24,930 nucleotides of DNA, taken from assembly GCA_026770575.1 (NCBI GenBank), contig MU657296.1, positions 76,098 through 101,027 on the forward strand, in the 5' to 3' direction. Below the pieces are notes generated by a model that saw nothing but the letters and a program-made list of their open reading frames with translations, was not told where the DNA came from and searched no databases. Of this stretch, positions 1 to 11,200 are shown piece after piece (positions within the stretch are counted from its first letter, which is position 1; each line of letters begins with the position of its first letter). Made by a program: the position numbers and the translations under genes. Source of the stretch: Pelagophyceae sp. CCMP2097 (taxonomy: Eukaryota; Sar; Pelagophyceae).

Positions 1-187
1 GCGCGCCGGTCCTTTGCGAGCTGGGCCTAGGAGGTGCGATCGAGAGGCAGCCCGCGCGCATGCCGGTTGTGCTTACCGTGTCGGCATCGACCGCCCGCTC
101 GAGGGCGTCGATCGCGGCGGTGTGCGCCGCGTGGGTTAGGCGCACGGCCGCGAGCGCGGCGGGTGAGGTGCGCGAGGGGGCCGCCAT
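1..187 (-). CDS. 5' part of an unidentified gene (first exon plus start of second)
   Basis: An ATG at 187-185 opens a 37-codon reading frame beginning MAAPSRTSPAALAAV and ending at a good splice donor, ACG|GTAAGC (intron from 76). A 50-nt intron would end at CCTAG at 27-29, and the frame continues in phase as AQLAKDRR to the edge of the window. The visible peptide is alanine-rich and probably helical, with ALERAVDADT just before the intron. It is too short to assign to a family. The gene diverges from the RRM gene that begins about 190 bp away, so the two probably share a promoter region. Both splice signals match those in the better-supported genes here, which is the main reason for calling it. 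No function is proposed. Confidence 0.5.
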   Translation of the reverse strand, partial: MAAPSRTSPAALAAVRLTHAAHTAAIDALERAVDADTVSTTGMRAGCLSIAPPRPSSQRTGA

Positions 188-375
188 GACTCGATCGCCG
201 CTTGCAAAGTAACCCTTCGCCCAAATATAGAGATATTCAGTTTAGCGATAGATCCGGTTAGTGTGGCCGCAGTGGGTGTGTCGTGCTCAGGTCGGTGCTT
301 CGGCCCCGTCGCGGCTCGCAGGCCCGCTTCGGCCTCCGCCCTGCCGCCGTTCCGGCGCGGGGTGGCATCCGCGGC
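188..375. promoter_or_regulatory. Divergent intergenic region, probable bidirectional promoter
   Basis: This is the gap between the ATG of the leftward gene (187) and the first in-frame ATG of the rightward RRM gene (376). It holds a short AT-rich patch at about 220-250 (AAATATAGAGATATTC), unlike the GC-rich surroundings, which is a reasonable core-promoter candidate. The frame open upstream of the RRM gene (283-375) has no ATG but encodes an Arg/Ala-rich stretch resembling an organelle-targeting peptide, so an unseen upstream exon is possible. The regulatory role is inferred from gene orientation only. Confidence 0.3.
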
Positions 376-3100
376 ATGAAGTCTGCGCCGACGGGCCGCC
401 TCGTGCGCCACTACCGCGTTTCGGCGCCGGGCAAGATGGAAAAGACTTTTTTCGTGCGCAACATACCGCGCGACGCCACCGTCGACGACGTGCGCCGCGC
501 CTTTTCGAATTCGGGTTTCGTCGTCGACTGCCGCGTCCCGACTCACGACGCGGGGCAAGCGCGGGGCTACGCCTTTGTCACTTTGGCCACGCTGGAAGCC
601 GACGCCGTCATCTCCGAGCTCGACAACACCGTCATATTCGGCAAGGACGGCGCTGCTACCGCGTCATCGGGATTACGCGTCACGGCGGCAGAGTCGGAAA
701 GAGGCAGCAGAGCATCGGAGCCGTCCGGGCGATTCACGCCGTCACACCACCGATAGGCTCGCGCGAGCGGATGCGCGTGCAGCTCGCGGATCCTTTGAAG
801 AACAATAACGACAATGCTCGCGCCGCGGCGCCCGCCGCGGCGGAGGACAACGCGGTGCTTGTGTCGTTGGCCATCAACCGACAGCTCCTCCGCTGCACGC
901 GCCAGCGTTGCAAACGTCTCACGGGCCTTGCACGACGGGTCCCTCGTATACCGGGTCCCTCGTATACCGGGTCCCTCGTATACCGGATCGTCGACTGGTG
1001 CTCACGACTCGCTCTTCCTGACGTTGGTCTTAGGCGCCAACGCTTCCGCAGCGCTGACCCTCTTCCGCAAACGCGGCTCCGACTTTAACGAAGTCAACTT
1101 CGCGACGGCGATGCACCAGGTCAGGATTTTCAGACCGGAGAGGAGAAACAAGAGAGGCTTCCGGGAGACGGTAAGCCACGGACGCCAGGTCGGGAGACGG
1201 TAAGCCAGGGACACCAGGTCGGGTTCCACCACAAGACCATCACTTTGGACTCCAAGCCTTTGGTCGACGCGCTCGTTTTGCGCGCGACGGCGAGCATCGC
1301 AAACGACTACGCCGACCGCTGGGCGCCGCGCGGTCTGGCGAACGCCGCCTGGGCCGCCGCGAGGATCGGTCCGCGACCCGCGTCGGCAGTGGAACATGAT
1401 GCGACGGCAGCGACTAATGGGACGGCGGCGACTCCGCACAGAGATGCGGGGACGCGTGCCCTTGAAGAGCGGGCGTAGGCGACCCTGCGCCGGCGCTATT
1501 TGCGGCGGTGGCAGGCGAGGCACTTCTCAAAATGGGCGATTTCAACTCGCAAGCGATGGCGAGCATGCTCTGGGCCTTTGCGACGGCCCACGAACCTTCG
1601 CCGTTGCTCTTCGCCGCCGCGGCTGCGGCAATGCCGAGGATCGTCTCGACGTTTACGACGCAGCAGCTTGCTAACGTCGTATGGGCCTACGCGCGCGCGG
1701 GCGCTCCGGCGCCTTTGCTCTTTGAAGCCGTCGAAAAGGCGTCGCTGAGGCAGCTCCAGGCGTTCAATTCGCAAGAGCTCGCAAACGTCGTCTGGAGCTA
1801 CGCGAAAATGGAAGTCAAGGCCCACGCGCTGTTCAACGCCGTCGCCGTAGAATGTGGCAAGAAGATCGAGTCGTTCACCTCGCAGGCTCTGGCGAACACC
1901 GTCTGGGCCTTTGCCAAAGCGGGCGTTGCAGCGCCGTCGCTCTTTGAGGCGGTGGCGGTGGAAGCGCCCAAGTCTGTGGCGACGTGGACTCCCAAAGCGC
2001 TCTCGAACACCGTCTGGGCTTTTGCGACGGCGGGCGTCGCAGCGCCGCAGCTGTTCCAGGCCGTGGCCAAGGAGGCGCGGCGGAAAATCAAGTTCTTCAA
2101 GCCTCAGAACGTTGCAAACACTGCGTGGGCTTTCGCCACCTCCGGGATTGCCGCGCCGCAGCTGTTCCACGCCTTTGCGGCGTCGGCCGACGTCGCGACG
2201 TTTCACGCGCAGGAGTTGGGGAAGACGGCATGGGCCTTTAGCAAGGCGGGAATCGTGGCGCCCGGCTGGTACGAATCGGTGGCCCTGCAAGCTTTGGAGA
2301 AGATATCGACCTTCGACTCGCAGGCTTTGGCAAACACGGCGTGGGCCTTTGCAGAGGCGGGTGTGGAAGCGCCGGCGCTCTTTGCGGCAATCGCGGTGGA
2401 ATCGCCGAAGAAGGATACGTTCAACTCGCACGAGCTCGGCCGCTTGGTTTCGGCGTTCTCGACCGCAAACGTCAAAGCCCCGCAGCTCTACGATTTCGTC
2501 GAAATAGAATCGTCGAAGAAGATGTCGACTTTCGACGCTTCGGCGCTGGCGGACACCGCCTGGGCCTTTGCGCGAGCAGGTCTTGCTCCGCCTTTACTCT
2601 TCAAAGCCATCGCTGCGAAAGCGATGGCTCTGGAGGCCACCAGGTCGACGTTTCGCGCGCAGAGCCTGGCCAACACCGTCTGGGCCTTTGCAAAGGCGCA
2701 AGTCGAGGCGCCGGTGCTCTTCCAGGCCCTTGCGGCAGAATCTTCGCGGAAGATCGAGACTTTCACGCCGCACGACCTCGCAAACACCGCATGGGCGTAT
2801 GCAAAGGCAGGTATTGAAGCGCCATCGTTGTTCGAAGCAATCGCCGCGGAAGCATCGAAGAAGATGGCGACGTTTACGCCGCAGGCTTTGGCGAACACGG
2901 CGTGGGCCTTTAAAAGGGCGGGTGTCGAAGCGCCGGCGATATCCGCAGCCACTGCGCGACGAACCGAGCCCCAGACGGCGCCAAAGGGCTTGGCCGAAGA
3001 CGACGCCGCCGAAACCGCCGACGACTTTGTCAGCGCATCACCCAGACGCCGCAGCCTCTACGAGTCGCTGCTCCACCCAAACGCGCGACGGCCGAGCTGA
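376..3100 (+). CDS. RRM protein with ~14 tandem 37-residue helical (HPR/OPR-like) repeats
   Basis: The 5' exon encodes one RNA-recognition motif: RNP2 is TFFVRNIP and RNP1 is RGYAFVTL. Downstream exons encode about fourteen 37-residue repeats with the core LANTAWAFAKAGVEAPxLF and a boundary phenylalanine, typical of the heptatrico-/octotricopeptide-like alpha-solenoids of algal, dinoflagellate and apicomplexan organelle RNA-binding proteins. Resolved junctions: exon to 1170, exon 1218-1368, exon 1479-3100; the intron at 1369-1478 joins ARIG to DPAPALF in phase. Junctions between about 640 and 1000 are unresolved, so joining the RRM and repeats into one gene is inference from same strand, spacing and open frames. 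No RAP domain follows the repeats; the tail (after 2940) is charged and low-complexity. Start at 376 is the first in-frame ATG. The likely role is sequence-specific RNA binding in an organelle. Confidence 0.7.
937..984. repeat. Perfect 16-bp tandem repeat, three copies
   Basis: The unit GGGTCCCTCGTATACC occurs three times in direct succession (937-952, 953-968, 969-984) with no mismatch. It lies between the RRM exon and the first repeat-domain exon and is probably intronic. The unit resembles the CCTCGATACGG arrays in introns of the polymerase epsilon gene. Confidence 0.9.
1163..1220. repeat. 29-bp tandem duplication spanning an intron's boundaries
   Basis: Two adjacent 29-bp copies (1163-1191 and 1192-1220) differ at two positions. 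Each holds a donor-like GAGACGGTAAGCC and an acceptor-like CCAGGTC. The best intron, 1171-1217, uses the donor of the first copy and the acceptor of the second. It restores the reading frame from GFRET to VGFHHK. Confidence 0.85.
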
Positions 3101-3564
3101 CGCTGCATCGACTTTTAAAGGGCGCCGTATCAGCCATCTGCGCCTGCCCCATCTCCCGATGAGCCCGGACCGGGTCGGCGTAGGATTTGATCAAACTCCA
3201 TACTCCGCGGTCCGCCCATTAGGAGGCGACGCCCGAGCGCCGGGGTGTGCTCCTCGGCCGCTCAATAGAGCGCCGACCCCGCAGCACGAGCGCAGTATCT
3301 GAGGCGTGAGACAGGGGGTTCCCGCGCCTCTGCAGAGCCCCGCCGTCGGGCGAGGACGCGCAGCTGTAGATCGGTGCGCCGCCTCGGCGTCCCAGGGAAA
3401 CGCCGCGGTTCAAACAAGGGGGTATGTATGTAAGCATTGTAGTGTCCTCTGGAGCGGCGGCGGGGGGGAAGCGCCGGAGGCCAGAGGCCGCGGCGGGTGC
3501 GCGGCGGGCGTGGTGTTGACGTCAGCGGGGCTGCGTTTCCACGTCGTTGTGGTTGCGGCCGTTT
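3101..3564. other. Convergent intergenic region
   Basis: This gap lies between the stop codon of the rightward repeat protein (3098-3100) and that of the leftward membrane protein (3565-3567). It therefore contains both 3' ends. I see no open frame with protein-like composition, no tRNA or rRNA, and no clear structured element. Confidence 0.5.
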
Positions 3565-4806
3565 TCACGTCATCGCTGCAACGTCGTGCATGGGCGAGAG
3601 CCGGACGGCTTCCGCAATCTTCTCGTTTTGCCGGCACTTGCCGTGGAAGAAGGGCACGTAGATGCCGTAGCACAAAATGCCCGGAATCATCGCGAAAACG
3701 AGTAACAACTGCGCCCACCACCTGCCGGTCACCGCGGCCTCGTGGTCGATTCGGTTGAGGCGGATGGGCTCGTCGTGCTGCGGCACGAAGAATTCGCCGC
3801 TCGCCCATGCGAAATTCGCAGTGACCCATAAAAGCTGAGACGTGTAGACGGCGCACTCGAGTGGTTGGCGCCGGGCGAGGAAGACAAAGTCGAAGCCGAC
3901 TCCGAAGGTACACGCCTAGATGGGGGCGATGAACGGGATGAGTCGTTGGAGTCGCTTGGGTTGGAGTTCAAGAAGCCCAAAGACGGGTTTTCCGACAAAG
4001 ACGCAGTTGCAAACAAAGGCCACCACCCAGGGCGTGACCCACATCCGATTCCAGAACATGTCCTTGAGGACCCAAAACACAGTGTGCAAATGCTCGTAGT
4101 CTCGGAAATTCGCAAAGTCGAAGCGCGAACCGAAGCAGGACCGCGGTCGGAGGCCGAGATTGTCGTAGTACAAAGTGGCCGCGGGCAGAGTCTTCAGCAC
4201 GCCCCGCGGCTTGAGCCAGAGGTAGTACGCCGCGAGCCAGGCGCAGGCGACGACGAAGACGGCGCCGGACTGCGCCGTGTTGGTGGCGTCGTCGCCGAAC
4301 ATGTCGACCTCGCCTGAAAAGGCGGGGTTCGAATGCATGCGTGTTCCATTAAGGCCGGGGCAATGCCGGGTCCTGCCAAAGGGCCTTACGACGGGCAGCG
4401 GTCTAAACCGCCCGTGCTGACCCCGAGGGCCTTTCGAGCCGTTTCCAAGCCTCTCTCGTGCCGTTTCCGGGTTGGCCTTGTTCTCCTGCTGGCGCAGGTA
4501 GAAACCTGCCATCCAGAGGCAGTTCGCACAGAGCCAAAGCAGCGTCGCGCAGAGCATGTACGCCTCCTCCGCGTCTTTCATCTTCAACGCGAAGCCGATG
4601 AGAGCTAAAAGCCAGAGAATCGCGACGGTCCCCGCGGCCCACGCCAAGTTGGCGTCTCCAGACGACCAGGCATAGTCCTTTAATATCCACAAGTAAATAT
4701 GCAAGTTCTCCATCTTGTGCCGCAGCGCAAAGAGCGCGAAATCGGGCGGCTCGGCGACGGCCTCGGCCTCCATCTCGAAGACTGCCACGATGTCCGCTTT
4801 TTCCAT
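3565..4806 (-). CDS. Two-module integral membrane protein, unnamed family
   Basis: Three exons (4806-4422, 4313-3997, 3915-3565) sum to 1053 nt, giving 350 residues. Introns are 108 nt (4314-4421, GT...TTTTCAG) and 81 nt (3916-3996, GT...CTAG); the second falls where the two modules must align, which supports it. Each module begins with a near-identical signature, LHIYLWILKDYAW in the first and LHTVFWVLKDMFW in the second. A hydrophobic span follows, then a charged loop, then a second span ending LLWLCANCLWMAG in the first and LLWVTANFAWASG in the second. An extra hydrophobic segment (VFVVACAWLAAYYLWL) and the C-terminal span WWAQLLLVFAMIPGILCYGI complete the molecule. The ATG at 4806 is the first in-frame methionine. 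I do not recognise a named family and propose no function beyond a multi-pass membrane protein with an internal duplication. Confidence 0.75.
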
Positions 4807-5251
4807 CGCGTCGAGGTTCTGGAACCCGCTTCTCCACGCCCCAACGCGCCCCGCGCCGAGGCGCCACCAAAGGAACGCAATACCACCGCCGACTCGCCAA
4901 GGCCGCGTCACGCCGTCATCGATCGTGGGACATACAGGGCCGTCGGTCACCGTGTTCCCTCGACAGTGGCGGGCTGACCGGCCCAAAATGCGGCTCCCTG
5001 ATTGGCCCGAACACGGATAGGCGATAGAGTTTTTTTTCAGTTTGTCATTTGACCACCGTCATGGATTTGAGGATTTGATCGCGTTTGGGCGTCGATCCAT
5101 CGAGTCCCACAGACGGAAACAGAGGAGGCACGCTTCGCAGAGGTTCGAAAGAGGGACCGCAGGGCAAGACACGCGCGACCGGGGAAAACACCCGTAAACC
5201 TCTGGGCCTGAATCGTAAAATCTGGCGTTAGCCGCCCTTGTCCGCCCTCGG
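4807..5251. other. Intergenic region between membrane protein start and POLE stop
   Basis: Both flanking genes read leftward, so this should hold the 3' end of the polymerase gene and the promoter of the membrane protein. There is an AT-rich patch with a T-run near 5028-5036. No coding sequence, RNA gene or repeat was seen. Confidence 0.4.
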
Positions 5252-8200
5252 TCACTGCGCCTTAAATGCGGATACAATCTCGGCGAGGACGGGCATGTCG
5301 TAAATCTCGGAGACGGCTCTCAGAGCGGCCAGGCGCTGCCGCGCGTGGTCGTCTTTCACTGCCGGCACAAACGCCCCGGAGCAGCCGCACATGGTCGACA
5401 TCGTCGTCGTCGCCACTTTCCTGCACTTTGCGCAGTGCACGTCCTACAGAAGCGAGGGGATTCGACACGTGCCCTCTCAAGACGATACGTTGGGATGCCC
5501 CCGCCGGCTATCGCACCTGCGTCGCCGTCTGTAACGCGAACTGGTTGAACTGCTCCACGAGCTCGAGCTCGATTTCCAGCAAGTCGTAAGGCCGGTCGCA
5601 GTGCGCGCACCGCACTTCGCCCTCGGACTCGTCGGACGCGTGCAGGAGGTCGACGTCGGCGCAGGCGTGGCACGAAGAACAAATCGCATCAGCAAGAATG
5701 CACCTCCCAGCGGACCCGGGCGCTTGCAGCGCTTGGAGATTCGACTTTTCGGAGAACTCCCGGACGCTGATGGAAGCCAGCAAAGTCCGCCGCGTCGTCG
5801 CGAGCTGCTCCTCCTTTGAGGCGTCGAGAGAGAGTACGTGGCAAGTTAAGACGACAAAGTGGCATACGGCGTCGTCAGGGACTCTGCGCCGTTTGAGCTC
5901 GTTTGCAATGGCGAGTAAACGACCAGTCGACAGCGACCTTTCCAAGTCTCGCAGAAGAGCGCCGACGAAGACAACAAAGTAATCCTTGGCCAGCGCCGGT
6001 AGCGACGCCGCCAAGCTCCACCGCGAGACGAAATGCTCCGTGCACCCGTCCGACGCCAAAGGCGCCGCCGCCAAAGGCGCCGCCGCTAAAGGCGCCGCCG
6101 CTAAAGGCGCCGCCGCTAAAGGCACCGCCGGAGGCGCCGACGACGCGGTCGAAATGCGCCCACCCCAGACGGGGTTCTCGTCGTCGTCCGCCTCCAGGCC
6201 CGCGCCGTCGTCGCCCGCGTCCTCCTCGTCGCCCTCGTCCTCCTCGTCGCGCGCGCCGTCGTCGTCGCCGCGTCGAGCGCCGTCGCCGCTGCCTCGAGCG
6301 TCTTCGTCGTCGCCGTACTCGGCTTCTTCGTCGTCGTCGCGCGGCAAATCGGGCGCGGGCGCCTCCTCGTCGACTTCCTCGGCGATGACGTCCTCCAACG
6401 CGCCGAAATTGTAGCGATCCACAAAGACCAACGCGGTGTACCACGCCGTCGGCCTCAGAGTGACGTACTGGAAGATTGGGCGCGCGGACAGCGTCTGGAG
6501 CAAATAGTCGACGTGCTGCATGGCCGATTCGAGGGTGGACTTTGTCGTTGCGAGGATCATCTTGTGGAACGAGGCGTGAACAACCACGACACCCAACCTC
6601 CGCAGCTCGGCGACCAAACGAGAGTGGACGCGTCGCATCAAATCCCGGACGCACCGACGCAGAGCCGGGCTGTAAAGGAGGGAGCTGCGGCAGCAGACCC
6701 ATCTGTACAAGCCCACTAAAAGAGCGTCGGCGTGGGCACTCTGTCGATTTGCGACGTCCCCGATCCAATCTGCGACTAATGCCCGCAGTAGACGAAAGGC
6801 CGGGGCGCGGCCGACGTCGACGTCCTCGTCGTCTAAATGTTCAGAAACCATGACGGCGTCGACCGCCAACCCGAAAACGTCCACTTGGACGCAGACGTTC
6901 CTATACACGCCCGGCGTGTCCACCACGTCCGCCGCTTTTTCAAAGTCGCAGTCCGCGGGGGCCTCGTCGAAATCGACAGAGGTGCCCATGTCGGGTTTTG
7001 GTGATTCCGAAGCCCACAGCAAATGGCGGTGCTTCCGCAACAGCCTGGCAAAAGCCACGTCGGCCACACGAACCAGCGGGGTCTCGCCGACGTTGCCCAA
7101 GGGCAAGTTTGCGAATAAGGCGAGGTCCTGCTGCTCCTCGAGCCAGATAGGGACGTCTGCCAGGCGTTCAAAGCCCTTGCGCGTGCACGCGTTCTGCCAA
7201 CCTAAAACGGGATACGCAGAGTCCGCCACGTCCGCGGCCATCTCGACGTTTGGGAGGTCCGCTAAAGCGGAGATGCGACGGCGTAAAGCGGCGGCGCCGG
7301 TCGACGATTGGACCACCGCCACGGTAGGTCCGTTCTTCGCCGCGATGTACGAGGCCAAAGAGGCAGACGCCTGCACGAACGCGCTCTGGAGGTCCTTGAA
7401 GACGTCTGCCCTTTCCACGTTCAAAACGTCATCCTGCCTTTCTCCCAGAAAGGCGTCTGATCCGAGGCCGTGCACCGCCGCGAACAGGCTTTTCAAGGGC
7501 GGTGGCTTGGTGTTGCGCGTCGACCGCGGGTCGACGATGAACAAGACGATTGTGGGCTTGCCCGACTCTGGTTTCAAGTAGGCCACGAAGACAATGCCGC
7601 ACCGCGTCTTTTGACTGAACGAATGGTAAACGAAAACAGTCCTCAGAGGCGCCCTCCGCCAAGCCGCATCCGCCGACACAATCTCAATGTCGGCGACGCC
7701 CAACTTGTCCACCGCCGAAGAAACCTGGGCCGCGCTGCCGACGAGTTTGGCGCCGGCGCCCAAGGTGAGCAAGGCGGTGAACCACAGAGGCGTCTCAAGT
7801 TCGTAGGCCGCGTCCAGCTCCGGGTGCGCCAGCAGCTGCGCCAAAGCAGCGGGATGCTCGCAGAAACGCCGCTCCTTGAGCCGCACCTAGAGCACAAAGG
7901 TCGCCGCGCATGGAAGAAATACTTGTCGAAGACATGAGACGAGCCGCCTCTGAGAGACGAAGCAGGCACCTCGAAGAGTTGGCGGCCCTTGGCCCCGTCG
8001 CTCTGCGCTCGCGGCGTGTGCCAGTTCTTCACCCGGCGGCCGCCCTGGGCGACGAGAGCGGCAGTGGCCGACTCTTGAGAGGCTCCTCCCTGCTTGGCCG
8101 AATCCTCCGCCGACCTAAGCTCGGCGTAGAAGACTCTTGGCACGGCGACGTTAACGCGGTGCACGTGGCCGAGCTCGGTGACGATGAAAGCTTGGAATTC

Positions 8201-11200
8201 GCCCGCGACGTCGGTCTCTCGGACCTCCAAGACGCGCCACACGCCTAGGAAAACGCAGTCAGCGTACGCAGTCAGCGTCATAAGGGGCCAGAGACGACCG
8301 TCGAGGGCCCGTATGGGGTCCACCTCGTCGTACAGGTCCGTATCGGTCCGTTGTCGGTGCGTAGAGGCCCCTCGAAAGGACCAAAGAGAGGCCCAACCAT
8401 CGGGTGGCCAACGTACCTTTTTGCAGCGCCGCCGCCGACTGGCGCAGCATCTCCGTCACGCTCCCGACGCCCGGCCGCTTGCGGTCTGCGGATTTGGTGG
8501 ACGCCGCCGCCGCCAAAGTGCGGACGGATTTGGGATTTTTGGAAGACGCAGAGGACCGTTGCGCCCTCCACCTCTCTTTTCGGTCCGAGAGCCAAGCTTC
8601 AAAGCCATCGCGCGCTTGCGGCGCGCGCCGCTTCGCGCCGCCCTCCGCCGCGTCGGCGGAGACGCCAGAGGCGCCCGCGGCCCCGTCGTCGGTGGCCGCG
8701 GCACCTCGCCCGGAGAGGGCCTTGTGCCGGAGCCGCACCTGTCCCGCCGTCGCCTTTTTCGAGGCGTCGTCGCACATGCTCTCGATGTCGCCGACCCTCT
8801 GCTTCTTGGATGCCTCTGGTTTGTCCGCTCTGGCGAACAAGACGTCGATCTTCGTCTGCGTGCGTCCGTCGTCCCTCTGTCGGACCACGCGCTTCAGCCA
8901 GTCCGGGTGCTCGACGCGCGGGACGGGATTGGAGACGCCCTGCAGAGCGGCGGGGATGGTGATGATCTTGCGGACGACGTTGGCCAGACGGTCCCGATAA
9001 TAGTCCCAATCCAGAATATCCCGGAAATCGTCGCCACGCAGGCTCGGGTCTCGCAGCCACTTTCGCAAAAAGTGCCGGCGGACTGCAGGTTCGGCTTTGA
9101 AGATGGCAGTCGGGACGGCGCGCTCCGTGACCGGGGCGCCCCTCGGGAGAGAGGAGATGATCAGTTTGCACTGCAGGCCCTTATCTTTGACCATTTCATC
9201 GCCGAGAAAGTCGGCCAGCCGGTTGGCCGTCGTCACCGCCGTCATCTTGCGGCCGCCGTACTCTGAGAGTTCCTTGGACATGGAACGGTTCTCGCTGATG
9301 AGATCCAAAAGTTCATCAGAGTCCATCCCGCGGCCGTGCGAGTCCAAAACGTCGAGCCAGTTGTTCGCCACGTCCGCCACGGCGGCGTAGCACGTCTCGA
9401 GCGAATCGCCCTTGAGGAAGTGCGCGAAGACGTCCCCTTGGAAGGCTTTGATCAATTCCAGTTCACCTCTTCGCTTCAATTCGAAGCCTTTCAGCTCGGC
9501 CAGAGTCCCGTCGTGGTTGAAGACGGCGTAGCGCTTCTTCAGAAGCTTGCCCTCTTCCGTCGAGGAAGGCAAGACCATGCATCTGTAGGGCCCGTCGACT
9601 TCGAAGAAGATTGAACACTCGGAAGACGTCGAAAACGAGCCCTCGGCCAATTTGTTCTGGTACTGGTGGTTCGTGTAGTTCGCCGCGACGTCGGCGTTCA
9701 ACATGGCGCAGGCGTAGTGCACGGAGACCGTCTTTGAACCGTCCCGAGTCTTGAGCTCGTAATTGTCCGGGAAGGACTTTGGAAGGATGCACCAGATGCC
9801 GTCGGTATCCAGTTCCAGCGGCCGCCCGATCTTCTCCACTAGTTCGCGGGCCTGCGTGATCAGGTTCGCCCCGGTCAGCGTGACGATGCCCGCCATGGGC
9901 ATGCTGCGCCACCTCGCACCCTTTCGCATCACATACCCATAGAAACTGTTCAAGATGCACTTGTGCGCCACCTGCAGCGATTCGAACAACAGCTCCTTGT
10001 CCGAAGCCTTCTTCGTCGCCGAGGCGTCGCCCTCCGACTCGGCCTTGCTCCGCGCCTTCTTCCAGCGTTTCGTCAGCGCTTTGTACTCGTACCGCCGGTC
10101 CCGGAAGGCGCGCACCTACGCCCCGCCCGTCGCCGCTGCCTCGAGCCCGGGAGGGTGGCGCTTTCTTGAGCGTCTTTCGTGGGTCTGCCGCGTCGGACGG
10201 TCCGGGTTTCCCCGGAAGAACCCCACGCCGCAGACGGGCCGTGTCGATGTAAAACGAGTTTTCGCGCATGCACGTCACGTCGGTGCGGTGTTCCTCCGTC
10301 GACACTTTGGTCTTCTTGTAGACCTTTTGCGAGTAGTCGCGCGCCCGCAACCGCAGCAGCTCGGCCTGCCTCTTCTGGGGCAAGTCGTGATAAGGGACGT
10401 CGGCGACGCGCTCGTACTGCAGCTGCCGGCGGAGCTGGGCGAATTCCGCCGCTTTTGCGGGATTCAGCTCGCCGCGCCAGATCCAATCAAGAGGGCGTTT
10501 GCAATTGTTGACCTCGTCGTTGTAGTCGCAAGAAGCGCACGTCTCCCGCGACACCACCGCCGTCGGCTGCAGGCCTAGGCAAAAGCGTCACGGACTCAAG
10601 GTAAGGCGCCCAGAGGACCCGGGCTGCGGGACCGTCCTTTGGGATGACAAGACGCCGCTTTGCCGCGGTTCGTCAAGATGATGTTCGGGTACATGGCCCC
10701 CACGTCGAGGTGGTAGATGGCGGGCTGCTCGCGTCGGTTGGGAGCGTCTCTGAGCATTTCTAATTTTTCGATGATGTCATTCCGTACTTGGTCGTAGTTC
10801 GCCAAGTCCGATCGGTCCACGCCGCCCTCCACCTACCGAACAAGTCCAGAGGGCACGCCGAAGAACGGTCAACGAAAGGGACCGTGCCGGGCGCATCCGA
10901 GGTTGGGTCAAGTACGCACCTCGGCGACGAAGGTGAGGTCGCGGTCGACGCAGTCGATCAGTTTTTGCAGCGCGGCGGGGACGAGCTTGAACGTGTACGC
11001 GAGGTCGGACCGGTAGACACCCTATCGTTTCGTACATTTCAAAGGGTCTTCGTTTCTTCCCGATGCAGCTCATGCCATCTTCTGTCCGGTCATTTCCTTG
11101 AAATGAAGCTCACCGTCTCCAGCGACTCGACGTGGCCGCCGACGTACGTCTCCGTCTCGATCATGTGGCCGTCGTGGTGGGCTATCAGAGGCTCTTGCTG

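Noticed and set aside
216..228. The 13-mer TTCGCCCAAATAT shared with the palindrome edge at 21989-22001
   Set aside because: It is a single short match without a shared flank or inverted partner at 216, and could be chance in AT-rich patches.
261..1088. A 275-codon plus-strand frame overlapping the RRM exon
   Set aside because: Over 376-640 it is out of frame with the RRM motifs and Arg-rich. Only its later part (about 760-920, MRVQLADPLKNNN) may be a true exon, which is covered under the RRM gene.
3300..3440. A possible tRNA or small RNA around GGTTCAAAC in the convergent gap
   Set aside because: No matching D-arm, anticodon arm or acceptor stem could be found.
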